Source of the DNA: Algoriphagus limi
GTDB lineage: Bacteria; Bacteroidota; Bacteroidia; Cytophagales; Cyclobacteriaceae
Direction of reading: 5' to 3'
NCBI RefSeq assembly: GCF_024919275.1
Contig: NZ_JANWGH010000001.1
Location: 992,001 to 1,056,000 of the forward strand
Length of the DNA stretch: 64,000 nucleotides
In this document: positions 8,328 to 17,735 of the stretch, in pieces
How the letters are laid out: each line of letters begins with the position of its first letter
Position numbering within the stretch: the first letter of the stretch is position 1
Made by a program: the position numbers and the translations under genes
Notes under the pieces: model-generated
Told to the model about the DNA's origin: nothing
Databases searched by the model: none
Seen by the model: the letters and a program-made list of their open reading frames with translations, nothing else

Positions 8328-9830
8328 TTATAGATTCATTTTTTGAATTTCCTGAAGGCAATTTTTCCAACGGGAAAATAATTCCTCATAGGGCTCAAAG
8401 AAATTTTCGTTGGGTTCATATGTCTCCAAGAGTTGTAATCCTTCAAATGCCTCTGTTTCATTGGAGAAAATTCCAGCACCTATTCCAGCGCCTCTTGCAG
8501 CTCCTTGGGCTCCATCTGTATCGTATAATTTCAACTCCACACGATTCATATGGATAAAGGTTTTTCTAAAAATCGGACTTAGAAACATATTAGCTCTACC
8601 TGCTTTCACGGTCTGTAGGTCCAAACCCATTTCCTTCATGATTTGGAAACCATAGGTCAAAGCAGCTACGATTCCTTCCTGAGCAGCACGAATCATATGT
8701 CCTTTATCATGCTTCAGTAAATCCAAGCCAATCATGTGAGCGCCCACTTGCTTATTCTGCAAAATTCGCTCAGCCCCATTGCCAAATGGAATAAAAAGCA
8801 ATCCATCTGCACCAATTCCAGCTGAGGCTGCGAAATTGTTCATTTCATCATATTCAATTTTGCCAGCACCCATCAACCGCTTGATCCAGCTATTCAAAAT
8901 CCCCGTTCCGTTCACACAAAGCAATACTCCATAGGAAGGCCTATCTTTTTGATGATTGACATGAACGAAGGTATTAACCCTAGAAAGTGGATCAAACAAA
9001 GGGGTATCACAGACTCCATAGACCGTACCAGAAGTACCTGCAGTGGTAGCAAGTTCGCCTGGTTTTAGTACCTGTAGCGAAAATGCATTATTAGGTTGAT
9101 CACCTGCGCGATAGGAAACCGGAACGCCCTCCTCTATTCCAGTGAGTTTAGAGGCTTGGGATGTTACTTTTCCTTGAATCGAAAAAGAAGGAACAACCTC
9201 TGGAATCCATTCTTCCAAAATTTGGTAATCCTCCAATAGCTTTTCTGAAATTCCATTCTTTTGGAAGTCCCAAAAAATCCCTTCAGAAAGACCTGTTTCA
9301 GAAGTCAAAATCTCCCCCGTCAGTTTCATCGCAATGAAATCTCCAGGTAGCATGATTTTATGGATTCTAGAAACTAGATCCGGTTCATTTTCAATAATCC
9401 ACCGTAATTTGGAAGCCGTAAAATTCCCAGGGGAATTCAAGAGATTATTCAAGCAATATTCCTCTCCCAAGCGCTCGAAAGCTTTTTCTCCAATCTCTAC
9501 TGCTCTACTATCACACCAAATAATGGAAGATCGAAGGACTTGCTGATTTTCATCCACCAATACCAATCCATGCATTTGGTAGGCAATTCCAATACCTTTC
9601 AATTCACCCTTTTTTACCTGAGCTTTATTGAGAACGTATTTAGAAGCTTGCTGAACATATTTCCACCACATTTCAGGATCTTGTTCAGCCCAACCGGACT
9701 TTGGAGAAGAAATCGGCATTTCTTCACTGGGAAATGCCTTGGCAACAAGGGCCGTTCCCGAGTCAGCATCCAGCAAGGATGCTTTGACTGAGGAACTCCC
9801 AATATCTAATCCAAGCAACAATTTCCTCAT
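8328..9830 (-). CDS. xylB: Xylulokinase (FGGY family)
   Basis: XylB phosphorylates D-xylulose to xylulose 5-phosphate with ATP. The 500-residue protein has the FGGY N-terminal phosphate-binding motif LGLDIGSSSVKASL, the substrate-region motif GIAYQMHGLVLVD, and AGDQPNNAFS plus TTAGTSGTVYG in the hinge and C-terminal nucleotide domain. Conserved AGRANMFLSPIF and GAQGAARGAG segments near the C-terminus also fit the family. The gene is separated from the upstream transporter gene by only 3 bp, which supports co-transcription and hence the xylose assignment over other FGGY kinases. Confidence 0.96.
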   Translation of the reverse strand: MRKLLLGLDIGSSSVKASLLDADSGTALVAKAFPSEEMPISSPKSGWAEQDPEMWWKYVQQASKYVLNKAQVKKGELKGIGIAYQMHGLVLVDENQQVLRSSIIWCDSRAVEIGEKAFERLGEEYCLNNLLNSPGNFTASKLRWIIENEPDLVSRIHKIMLPGDFIAMKLTGEILTSETGLSEGIFWDFQKNGISEKLLEDYQILEEWIPEVVPSFSIQGKVTSQASKLTGIEEGVPVSYRAGDQPNNAFSLQVLKPGELATTAGTSGTVYGVCDTPLFDPLSRVNTFVHVNHQKDRPSYGVLLCVNGTGILNSWIKRLMGAGKIEYDEMNNFAASAGIGADGLLFIPFGNGAERILQNKQVGAHMIGLDLLKHDKGHMIRAAQEGIVAALTYGFQIMKEMGLDLQTVKAGRANMFLSPIFRKTFIHMNRVELKLYDTDGAQGAARGAGIGAGIFSNETEAFEGLQLLETYEPNENFFEPYEELFSRWKNCLQEIQKMNL

Positions 9831-9833
9831 GGC

Positions 9834-11477
9834 TTACCAGAATATGATATACAATGCGGCAATGATTCCGGAAATCAGGAAGGCACCAACTTTAAATCCA
9901 GTACTGGTACGGAAAAGATCCCGATTGATATCAATGCTATTTGGATGATCTTTTCCTTTTCCTTCTATTAAACTGATACTGATCATCAACACTGCCAAAA
10001 TCAAAAAGACAATTCCCATTCTATCGATGAATGGAAGATCAGGCAAACCAAACTTAAGAACCACAGAAAGTGGAATACTCAATGCGGCTCCCACTAAAGC
10101 GGCATTGGAAGTGGTTTTTTTCCAGAATACACCAAAGAAGAAAATAGCAAATACTCCTGGGCTAATGAAGCCTGTATATTCTTGAATAAACTGGAATGCT
10201 TGATCCAATTGACCTAAGGCAGGAGCTACAAAAGATGCAATGATAAAGGCGACAATAGCAGTAATTCTACCTACTCGGACCTGCTGTGTTTCAGTTGCAT
10301 TTTTACCAAAATACTTGCTATAAATATCCATGGTAAAAATGGTTGAAGTACTATTAGCCATAGAAGCTAAGGAAGATACAATCGCAGCTGTCAAGGCAGC
10401 AAAAGCCAAACCTTTCAAGCCAACAGGAAGCAATTGAAGCAATGTTGGATATGCTCTATCGGACTTAACCAAGCCTGTCATCGGATCTTGCATGGAAGCA
10501 AGAAAACTTGAATCCATTCCTTTATTGACGATAACCAAAGCAGCGATTCCTGGAATTACCACGATCAATGGCATCAAAATCTTCAGGAAACCAGCGAAAA
10601 TCATCCCTTTCTGAGCCTCATCCAAACTTTTTGCAGCCAATGCTCGCTGGGTGATATATTGATTGAAACCCCAATAACTGAGGTTTACTATCCACATCCC
10701 GCCAACCAAGACACTCAAACCGGGAAGATCCAAATAAGCATCATATTCCCCACCTTTTCCATCAGGAATCATCATTTCACCTTTTGAAAGAATCATGGAG
10801 AAGTGATTCGGAACTTCCTGACGAAGAAGGCTGATTCCTTGCCAAACGTCTCCCTCACCGACCATTTGAAGTGCGATATATGTAGTTGCCAAACCACCAG
10901 CTATCAAGAAAAAGACTTGAACTACATCCGTCCAAGCAACTGCTTTCAAGCCACCATAAATGGAATAAATCATGGCGAATAAGGCCAAACCGATGATTCC
11001 GTATGTAAGAGGAATATCAAGAATCGTATTCAAACTCAATGCTCCCAAATAGAGAACTGAGGTTAGGTTTACGAAAACATAAAGCAATAACCAGAAGACC
11101 GCCATGGTCGTTCTTACCCTTGTATCATAGCGATCAAGCAAGAAGCCAGGCATGGTATAAATACCTTTTTTGATGTAAACAGGCAGGAAGAAAATTGCCA
11201 CTACTAATAAGGTAGCGGCGGCCATCCATTCATAAGTGGAAATTGCCAAACCGAGTGCAAAACCAGAACCGGACATCCCGATAAACTGCTCGGCAGAGAT
11301 ATTAGATGCGATCAAGGAAGCACCTACTGCCCACCAAGGAAGTGCTTTCGATGCTAAAAAATAATCTGATGAATTTTTTACGTGGCCTTTTTTTTCACGG
11401 GAGACAAATATTCCCATGCCAACAATTAACAAGCAGTATCCAATGAATACTACGAGGTCTAAGGGTTCTAAGAGCAT
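9834..11477 (-). CDS. Sodium:solute symporter (SSS family), probably xylose uptake
   Basis: This 547-residue integral membrane protein has about 14 hydrophobic segments and SSS/SGLT hallmarks: ASLIASNISAEQFIGMSGSGFALG in the first helices (read here as several overlapping short motifs), YSIYGGLKAVAWTDVVQ, and SYWGFNQYITQRALAAKS. These resemble sodium/glucose cotransporters such as vSGLT. As the first gene of an operon with xylB and xylA it is most likely a Na+-coupled xylose transporter of the inner membrane; the sugar specificity is inferred from context only. Its start is followed upstream by a 419-bp regulatory gap. Confidence 0.92.
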   Translation of the reverse strand: MLLEPLDLVVFIGYCLLIVGMGIFVSREKKGHVKNSSDYFLASKALPWWAVGASLIASNISAEQFIGMSGSGFALGLAISTYEWMAAATLLVVAIFFLPVYIKKGIYTMPGFLLDRYDTRVRTTMAVFWLLLYVFVNLTSVLYLGALSLNTILDIPLTYGIIGLALFAMIYSIYGGLKAVAWTDVVQVFFLIAGGLATTYIALQMVGEGDVWQGISLLRQEVPNHFSMILSKGEMMIPDGKGGEYDAYLDLPGLSVLVGGMWIVNLSYWGFNQYITQRALAAKSLDEAQKGMIFAGFLKILMPLIVVIPGIAALVIVNKGMDSSFLASMQDPMTGLVKSDRAYPTLLQLLPVGLKGLAFAALTAAIVSSLASMANSTSTIFTMDIYSKYFGKNATETQQVRVGRITAIVAFIIASFVAPALGQLDQAFQFIQEYTGFISPGVFAIFFFGVFWKKTTSNAALVGAALSIPLSVVLKFGLPDLPFIDRMGIVFLILAVLMISISLIEGKGKDHPNSIDINRDLFRTSTGFKVGAFLISGIIAALYIIFW

Positions 11478-11896
11478 AGATTTTGGGGTTATTGGGCTTA
11501 GTAATAAGTTTATAGGTTAAAGACTAATAGCTAAATAAGCCACTAAATATAAAACTTTCAGATAAAGGTCAGCATCCACTACTGTCAATTTTATATGTAA
11601 AATATACTTAGCCTTATCAATGGTCAAAAAACTTCCCTATTTCCAAAAAATTAGATTACATCAAAACCGACTACCAATACACTTATATTTAATAGCGAGG
11701 TTTTACTGAATTAGCGTGTTCAAAATCGCGCATAAAAACGTTCGATTATGAACAGAATTTAAATTTGAATTATTTAAACCGTATTTAAATTTGACTATTG
11801 GTCCAAAATAATTCTGTAAAATCCTCAAATATTTTCATTTTTGAGCTGAATATTAATTCAAGCGATTATTAGCATAATAATTGGTCATTTGGTGCC
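11478..11896. other. Divergent intergenic region between the xyl operon and sdaAB
   Basis: This 419-bp, very A+T-rich stretch holds no credible reading frame. The right part has the repeated promoter-like element described separately. In the left part, nearest the xyl transporter start, I find no convincing minus-strand -7 box (CAAAnnTA on this strand) and no riboswitch-like structure. Regulation of the xyl genes therefore cannot be read from the sequence. Confidence 0.6.
11764..11793 (+). promoter_or_regulatory. Candidate sdaAB promoter within a repeated ATTTAAATTTGA element
   Basis: The 12-mer ATTTAAATTTGA occurs at 11757-11768 and again at 11783-11794, 26 bp apart. The TTTG of the first copy (11764-11767) and TAAATTTG of the second (11786-11793) are 18 bp apart. 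This matches the known Bacteroidota vegetative promoter pattern TTTG/TAnnTTTG. The start site would lie about 100 bp before sdaAB. Confidence 0.5.
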
Positions 11897-12574
11897 ATGG
11901 CAGGAAAAAGCAGTGTATTTGACATGATCGGTCCCGTGATGATTGGACCATCCTCCTCGCATACGGCGGGAGTGGTTCGGATAGCACGAGCTGCCATCCG
12001 AGTTTTAGGAGGTATTCCAGAAGAGGCAAATATTGTCTTCTATAATTCTTTCGCTAGAACGTATGAAGGACATGGAAGCGACAGAGCAATTATCGGTGGC
12101 CTAATGGATTACAAAACAGATGATGAGCGAATCCGGGAAGCTTTGGTACTGGCTAAAGAAAAGGGGCTTGTTTATCATTTTAAATCAATAGGAAACTCTT
12201 CAGTTCATCATCCAAACACTATCAAGCTCAATCTTCGAAAAGGAGAAAAAAAGGTGGAGGTCGTAGGAGAAAGTTTAGGTGGTGGATTAATTAATATTGC
12301 AGAAGTTGATGGATTTGTTGCCAACTTTTCCGCTCAGCTTCATACGCTGATTATTAAAGCGCAGGATGTTTCTGGGGCAATCGCTTTCATTTCATCCGTA
12401 ATTGCCCAGGAAAAAACCAACATTGCAACCATGTCCGTTTCCCGAAAAGGAAAAAACGACTTAGCTTGTCATGTCATTGAGATGGATTCAGGCATACGGC
12501 CTATTACCATCGATTATTTGAAATCATTACCTTGGATTAAAGAATTAATTTACATACCAGATATAGATCTATAA
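11897..12574 (+). CDS. sdaAB: L-serine dehydratase, iron-sulfur type, beta subunit
   Basis: The 225-residue protein has the SDH beta segment at its start (SSVFDMIGPVMIGPSSSHTAG), followed by SFARTYEGHGSDRAIIGGLMDY. An ACT domain in the C-terminal 75 residues (LIIKAQDVSGAIAFISSVIAQ) is the usual serine-sensing module. With an alpha subunit that carries the [4Fe-4S] cluster it deaminates L-serine to pyruvate. In many genomes sdaAA is adjacent, but here the next genes are tolC-like (9 bp later) and hlyD-like. Either the alpha subunit is encoded elsewhere or this subunit works alone. Function as beta subunit firm, partner not in the window. Confidence 0.93.
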   Translation: MAGKSSVFDMIGPVMIGPSSSHTAGVVRIARAAIRVLGGIPEEANIVFYNSFARTYEGHGSDRAIIGGLMDYKTDDERIREALVLAKEKGLVYHFKSIGNSSVHHPNTIKLNLRKGEKKVEVVGESLGGGLINIAEVDGFVANFSAQLHTLIIKAQDVSGAIAFISSVIAQEKTNIATMSVSRKGKNDLACHVIEMDSGIRPITIDYLKSLPWIKELIYIPDIDL

Positions 12575-12583
12575 GCTACCACA

Positions 12584-13927
12584 ATGAAAAAGCTTTTTGT
12601 AAGCTTCGCTTTGATCTGCGGATTGTTTTTTGAGACTAAAGCACAGGAAATCACAGGTCCAATTGACCTGGAAACTGCTGTAGAAATCGCACTTGAAAAC
12701 AATTTGACACTCAAACGAAGTCAACTCAACCAAATTGGCAACGAAGCAAATTTGTTGCAAAGAAAAGGAAGTAGATTCCCTACCCTATCCACAGGCGCAA
12801 GCAGTGGTTACCGTTGGGGTCGTTCGATTAACCCTGTAACCAACCTCTTTGAAACGGAGCGAATCGGAAACATCAACCTTTCGATGAACTCCAACATGAC
12901 CATTTTTGGTGCTGGGAGAATAAATAATTCAGTCAATCAGGCAAAGTCTGATTTGGAAGCTGGACTATATAATATTGAGGCCACCGAAAACACAATTACT
13001 CTGAATATCATCAATTTATTCATCAATGTTGTGTTTAATCGCGAGCAAGTGAAAATCGCAGAAAATCAGCTTAAAACCACCAAAGAGCAGCTGGAAAGAA
13101 CTACCAAACTGGTGGAGGCTGGTTCCTTGCCTTATTCCGACCAGTTGGATTTGGAGGCTCAAAATGCTACCAATGAATCAGAAGTAATCAATGCTCAAAA
13201 TGCTTTGCGGATAGCTAAATTAAATTTAGCGCAAGCCATGCAAATACCATTCACAGAGGATTTTGAAGTTGTAGAACCTGCTTTAGAATTTAATGAATCC
13301 CTGATGGCAACTGAAAATCCAACGATGATTTACAATACAGCGGTGGAAATCATGCCTGAGATTTTGGCGGCACAAAAAAATATTGAAAGTGCAGAATATG
13401 GGGTTAAATCCGCTAAAGGGGCGTTCTATCCTTCCTTAGGTGTTGGAGCAAATATTTTCTCAAACTATGTGGATAGAGCTGCTCCAGGACAGGAGCCTGA
13501 TCCATTCAGAACACAGATCGAAAACAACCTCTCTCAATCTGTCAACCTTTCTTTGAATATTCCGATCTTTACACAGTTCAATAATAAATCGAATTTGCAG
13601 AGAGCAAGGGTTCAGCGTCAATTAGCAGAAGTAGCAGAGCTAGAAGCCAAAAACCAATTACGTCAGGACATTGAGACAGCATACAACCAAGCTTTGGCAG
13701 CAGAACGATCTTACCAAGCATCCTTAACCCGAGTGGAAAGCTTGGAAGAATCCCTTCGGATAGCTCAGCAACGATTTGATTTAGGAGCAATCAACTCTGT
13801 GGACTTTCAAGTAGCACAGGTGAATTACTTCAATGCGCAATCTGATCTTTTGAACGCTAAATACACCTACATTTTCAGAGTTAAAGTCCTTGATTTCTAT
13901 TTAGGAAACCCCATCAACCTTAACTAA
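12584..13927 (+). CDS. TolC family outer-membrane efflux channel
   Basis: The 447-residue protein has a signal peptide (to about residue 20, KAQ) and two repeated OEP halves. Each has a long amphipathic helix pair, for example NQLKTTKEQLERTTKLVEAG near residue 160 and ELEAKNQLRQDIETAYNQAL near 355. The ARxxFxxG-type turn appears as AQQRFDLGAINSVDFQ in the second half. It should form the trimeric outer-membrane tunnel of a type I or tripartite efflux system. The adaptor gene starts 3 bp after its stop. No pump subunit is nearby. Confidence 0.93.
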   Translation: MKKLFVSFALICGLFFETKAQEITGPIDLETAVEIALENNLTLKRSQLNQIGNEANLLQRKGSRFPTLSTGASSGYRWGRSINPVTNLFETERIGNINLSMNSNMTIFGAGRINNSVNQAKSDLEAGLYNIEATENTITLNIINLFINVVFNREQVKIAENQLKTTKEQLERTTKLVEAGSLPYSDQLDLEAQNATNESEVINAQNALRIAKLNLAQAMQIPFTEDFEVVEPALEFNESLMATENPTMIYNTAVEIMPEILAAQKNIESAEYGVKSAKGAFYPSLGVGANIFSNYVDRAAPGQEPDPFRTQIENNLSQSVNLSLNIPIFTQFNNKSNLQRARVQRQLAEVAELEAKNQLRQDIETAYNQALAAERSYQASLTRVESLEESLRIAQQRFDLGAINSVDFQVAQVNYFNAQSDLLNAKYTYIFRVKVLDFYLGNPINLN

Positions 13928-13930
13928 ACC

Positions 13931-15244
13931 ATGACAACGAAAAAATCAAATAAATCTCTTTACTACCTCCTGGGAGTTGTTGGATTAATTATCCTATTCG
14001 CAATTATTGGAAAATCTGCAGGTTGGATTGGGGGAGAAAAAGTAACCCAAGTTCAAACAGCGAAAGTTTCCAAAACAAAAATCATTGAAAAGGTTTCTGC
14101 ATCCGGAGAAATTCAACCTGAAATTGAAGTAAATCTTAGCCCTGACGTAGCTGGTGAAATCATCGAATTGAATGTTGAGGAAGGTGATTCTGTAGAGGTT
14201 GGTAAACTGTTAGTGAAGATTCGACCTGACAACTTTATATCAGCTTTGGATCGTGCCCGTGCAAACTTGAATCAGCAAGAAGCTAACTTAGCTCAGGCTA
14301 GAGCAAGCCTTCAAAGAGCAGAAGCTCAATTCACTCAAAGCGAATTGAATTACAAGCGTCAGAAGGTACTTTATGAACAAAAGGCTATTTCTGATGCAGA
14401 TTTTGAGCAAGCTGAAGCTTCCTATATTTCTGCACAAAAGGATTTAGAAGCTGCTAAGCAAAATGTGGTAGCTGCAGAATTTATTGTAAAAAGTTCACAG
14501 GCGACAGTTAACGAGGCAGCTGAAAACCTTCGACTAACCAATGTTTATTCTCCTGTTTCCGGTATCGTATCCAACCTACTGGTTGAAAAAGGGGAACGTG
14601 TGGTAGGAACTCAGCAAATGGCGGGTACTGAAATGTTGACTATTGCAGACCTTTCCTTGATGGAGGTTCGGGTAGATGTGAATGAAAACGACATCGTTCG
14701 TCTTAGCAAAGGAGATACTACTATCATCGATGTAGATGCATACTCCTACTCTGGTAAGAAGTTCAAAGGAGTTGTTACCAGCATCGCTAATACTGCCAAT
14801 ACGAAAGCTTCTGCTGATGCTGTTACGGAATTTAAGGTGAAAATCAGAATCCTTAACTCTTCTTATGAGGACTTGGTAAAAGAAGGAAACAGATATCCTT
14901 TCCGTCCGGGAATGACAGCTTCCGTTGAAATCATCACTACCGAAAAATCAGATGTACTTTCTATTCCTCTTTCCTCTGTAACGACGAGAGAAAATGAAGT
15001 AGACACCTTAGAAGGTGGAACAACCACACAATTGAAGGAATTGGTATTCGTAGTAGAAAATGGAAGTGCAGCGATGCGTCAAATCAAAACCGGAATTTCT
15101 GATTATCAGAATATCGAAGTTTTGGAAGGTTTGAAAGAAGGTGAAGAAGTAATTTCAGGTCCTTATTTCATCGTAAGTAAAGAGCTAAAAGACGGTGATA
15201 AAATCGAAGTTACAAAAGCTCCTGAAGGTGTACCTGGCAACTAA
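13931..15244 (+). CDS. HlyD/RND-type periplasmic adaptor subunit
   Basis: The 437-residue protein has an N-terminal membrane anchor (about 10-28) and a split biotinyl-lipoyl domain (VSASGEIQPEIEVNLSPDVAG and VYSPVSGIVSNLLVEKGERVVG). Between these halves lies a long alanine- and glutamine-rich coiled-coil hairpin (about 98-192), followed by beta-barrel and membrane-proximal domains. This is the MacA-like adaptor architecture that couples an inner-membrane ABC permease or RND pump to a TolC channel. It directly follows the channel gene, but a terminator follows it rather than an ATPase or permease gene, so the pump partner must be encoded elsewhere. Confidence 0.93.
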   Translation: MTTKKSNKSLYYLLGVVGLIILFAIIGKSAGWIGGEKVTQVQTAKVSKTKIIEKVSASGEIQPEIEVNLSPDVAGEIIELNVEEGDSVEVGKLLVKIRPDNFISALDRARANLNQQEANLAQARASLQRAEAQFTQSELNYKRQKVLYEQKAISDADFEQAEASYISAQKDLEAAKQNVVAAEFIVKSSQATVNEAAENLRLTNVYSPVSGIVSNLLVEKGERVVGTQQMAGTEMLTIADLSLMEVRVDVNENDIVRLSKGDTTIIDVDAYSYSGKKFKGVVTSIANTANTKASADAVTEFKVKIRILNSSYEDLVKEGNRYPFRPGMTASVEIITTEKSDVLSIPLSSVTTRENEVDTLEGGTTTQLKELVFVVENGSAAMRQIKTGISDYQNIEVLEGLKEGEEVISGPYFIVSKELKDGDKIEVTKAPEGVPGN

Positions 15245-15263
15245 TTTAAGAAGCCATATTTCG

Positions 15264-15294
15264 AGCCCTGAAATCAAATTCAGGGCTTTTTTTT
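15264..15294 (+). terminator. Rho-independent terminator after the adaptor gene
   Basis: AGCCCTGAA (15264-15272) pairs with TTCAGGGCT (15279-15287) around a 6-nt loop and is followed by a run of T. It closes the sdaAB-tolC-hlyD unit and separates it from the copper ATPase gene. Confidence 0.9.
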
Positions 15295-15383
15295 GATCTT
15301 TAAATTAATTCACAAAGTGAACTATTTACCATTACATTCAATTTTTAGACTATACGCAAGCTTTGTTTTCAGAATAATTACCA

Positions 15384-17624
15384 ATGGAATCTTCAACAGC
15401 AACTAAAGGCACTCACACACAGACTTTTCCAGTGACGGGTATGACCTGTGCTGCATGCGCCTCTAGTGTGGAAACTATTTTATCCTACACAGATGGAGTC
15501 AAATCTGCATCCGTAAATTTTGCCAACAATACCGTCCAAGTAGAATATGAGGATGGAATTACTCCTCAAGCATTAAATGACGCCCTTCAAGACGTAGGAT
15601 ATGGGTTGATTATTTCTGATAAAAGTATTCAGGAGAGTGTAGAAGAAGAGCAGGAAAGGCATTACCAAGAAGTAAAAAAGCAAACCATTGGAGCTGCAAT
15701 TTTGACTATTCCTGTTTTTGTATTGGGAATGTTCTTTATGGACTGGACACCAGGAAGATGGATAAGTTTGGTTTTGACTATTCCTGTTCTATTCTATTTT
15801 GGACAGCACTTTTTTATCAATGCCTGGAAAAAAGCAAAAAACAGAAAAGCCAATATGGATACCTTAGTGGCTTTATCAACAGGAATTGCCTTTTTATTCA
15901 GTGCATTCAATACAATTTTTCCCCAATTTCTAATTCAACAAGGGATAGAGCCGCATGTCTATTTTGAAGCGGCTACTGTTATTATCACCTTTATATCATT
16001 TGGAAAATTACTGGAGGAAAAAGCTAAATCAAGCACATCCTCCTCTCTTAAAAAATTGATAGGACTTCAACCCAAAACCTTAACGAGAATCGGGGATGAA
16101 AAAAATGAAGAAATCCCGATAGAAGAGGTTCAATTAGGAGACAGAATTTTGGTAAAACCTGGTGAAAAAATCCCTGTTGACGGTAAAGTAATCAGTGGTT
16201 CCTCTTTTGTGGATGAAAGCATGATTTCAGGCGAACCTATCCCCGTTCAAAAAGAGACCGGGGAAAAATTATTTGCCGGCACTATCAATCAACAAGGAAG
16301 CCTTCAGATGCAAGCTACTGCAGTGGGAGCTTCCACGATTTTAGCTCAAATCATCCAACGAGTACAAGAGGCTCAAGGCAGTAAGGCTCCTGTCCAAAAA
16401 TTGGTCGATAAGATTGCAGGAATTTTTGTCCCAACTGTCATTCTTATATCAATTTCCACTTTTGCGATTTGGATGATGGTAGGATCCGAAAATGGACTTA
16501 CCCATGCCCTACTTGCCTCTATTGCGGTGTTAGTGATTGCTTGTCCATGTGCTCTAGGCTTGGCAACGCCTACAGCTGTGATGGTAGGAATGGGAAAAGG
16601 TGCTGAAAACAATATTTTGATTCGGGATGCTGAAAGCCTAGAGCTGGCCCAAAAAATAGATACCATCATTCTCGACAAAACAGGGACAATCACAGAAGGA
16701 AAACCCAAGGTTGAGAATATCCTATGGAGTGATGATTTGGATAATGATGAAATTCAAAAATTATCAGCCAATCTTCTGGGTATAGAATCCCAATCAGAAC
16801 ACCCACTTGCAAAAGCTATTTGCTTGGAACTTGAACAAAAAAGTCATAAGACTAATGCTCCCAATCACTTTGAGAGCGTTACGGGGAAAGGAGTTGAAGC
16901 GAGCTATAAGGATGATTCCTATTTTGTTGGAAATCAAAAGCTACTTGAAGAGAATCAGATTGATATTCCCCAAGCCTTCCAAGTTTTTGCTGAAGAAAGA
17001 GCCAACCAAGGAAAAACGCTCGTCTTTTTCGCTCAAAAAAATAAGGCTCTTGCCATTATTTCAATCTCCGACCAAATAAAAGAAGGTTCAAAAGAAGCTA
17101 TAAAATCCCTTCAGGATTCAGGAATTGAGGTTCACATGCTTACTGGTGACCAAAAAAATGCAGCACTTCACATCGCAAAAGAAGCAGGGATCCAACATAT
17201 AAAAGCAGGCGTTTTGCCTTCTGAAAAAGGCAATTATGTAAAAACTCTTCAAGAGCAAGGAAAAATAGTTGCCATGGTTGGAGATGGAATTAATGATTCA
17301 GAGGCATTAGCTATGGCTGACGTAAGTATTGCTATGGGGCATGGTTCAGATATAGCAATGGATGTCGCCAAAATTACCCTGATCACATCCGATCTCCGCA
17401 AAATCCCACAAGCAATACGACTTTCGAAATTGACTGTTAGGGGAATCAAACAAAACCTATTTTGGGCTTTTATTTACAATGTAATTGGAATTCCGATAGC
17501 AGCTGGGGTTCTCTATCCTATCAATGGATTTCTATTGGATCCCATGATTGCAGGAGCGGCAATGGCATTTAGTTCAGTATCGGTAGTAAGCAACAGTCTC
17601 TTGCTTAAAAGAAAAAGAATCTAA
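15384..17624 (+). CDS. copA: Copper-translocating P-type ATPase
   Basis: This 746-residue P1B-type ATPase has one N-terminal heavy-metal-associated domain with GMTCAAC (Cys22, Cys25). The transmembrane metal site is CPC (387-389), the class signature for Cu+ and Ag+. The phosphorylation motif DKTGT has Asp431, the SEHPLAKA (HP) motif sits in the nucleotide domain, and GDGINDSEAL lies in the hinge. It exports Cu+ from the cytosol using ATP. It stands alone between terminators, with no CsoR/CueR-type regulator or chaperone gene beside it. Confidence 0.96.
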   Translation: MESSTATKGTHTQTFPVTGMTCAACASSVETILSYTDGVKSASVNFANNTVQVEYEDGITPQALNDALQDVGYGLIISDKSIQESVEEEQERHYQEVKKQTIGAAILTIPVFVLGMFFMDWTPGRWISLVLTIPVLFYFGQHFFINAWKKAKNRKANMDTLVALSTGIAFLFSAFNTIFPQFLIQQGIEPHVYFEAATVIITFISFGKLLEEKAKSSTSSSLKKLIGLQPKTLTRIGDEKNEEIPIEEVQLGDRILVKPGEKIPVDGKVISGSSFVDESMISGEPIPVQKETGEKLFAGTINQQGSLQMQATAVGASTILAQIIQRVQEAQGSKAPVQKLVDKIAGIFVPTVILISISTFAIWMMVGSENGLTHALLASIAVLVIACPCALGLATPTAVMVGMGKGAENNILIRDAESLELAQKIDTIILDKTGTITEGKPKVENILWSDDLDNDEIQKLSANLLGIESQSEHPLAKAICLELEQKSHKTNAPNHFESVTGKGVEASYKDDSYFVGNQKLLEENQIDIPQAFQVFAEERANQGKTLVFFAQKNKALAIISISDQIKEGSKEAIKSLQDSGIEVHMLTGDQKNAALHIAKEAGIQHIKAGVLPSEKGNYVKTLQEQGKIVAMVGDGINDSEALAMADVSIAMGHGSDIAMDVAKITLITSDLRKIPQAIRLSKLTVRGIKQNLFWAFIYNVIGIPIAAGVLYPINGFLLDPMIAGAAMAFSSVSVVSNSLLLKRKRI

Positions 17625-17735
17625 ACCAAAACCGGAAAGAGTCCTAAATCCTGTTAAAATTCAGTAATTTTTGTAGCCCTTAGCTAGTTTGAGCTGTCTA
17701 GTTCCTGACTTAATTTTCAATTAAATCCTAATCAA

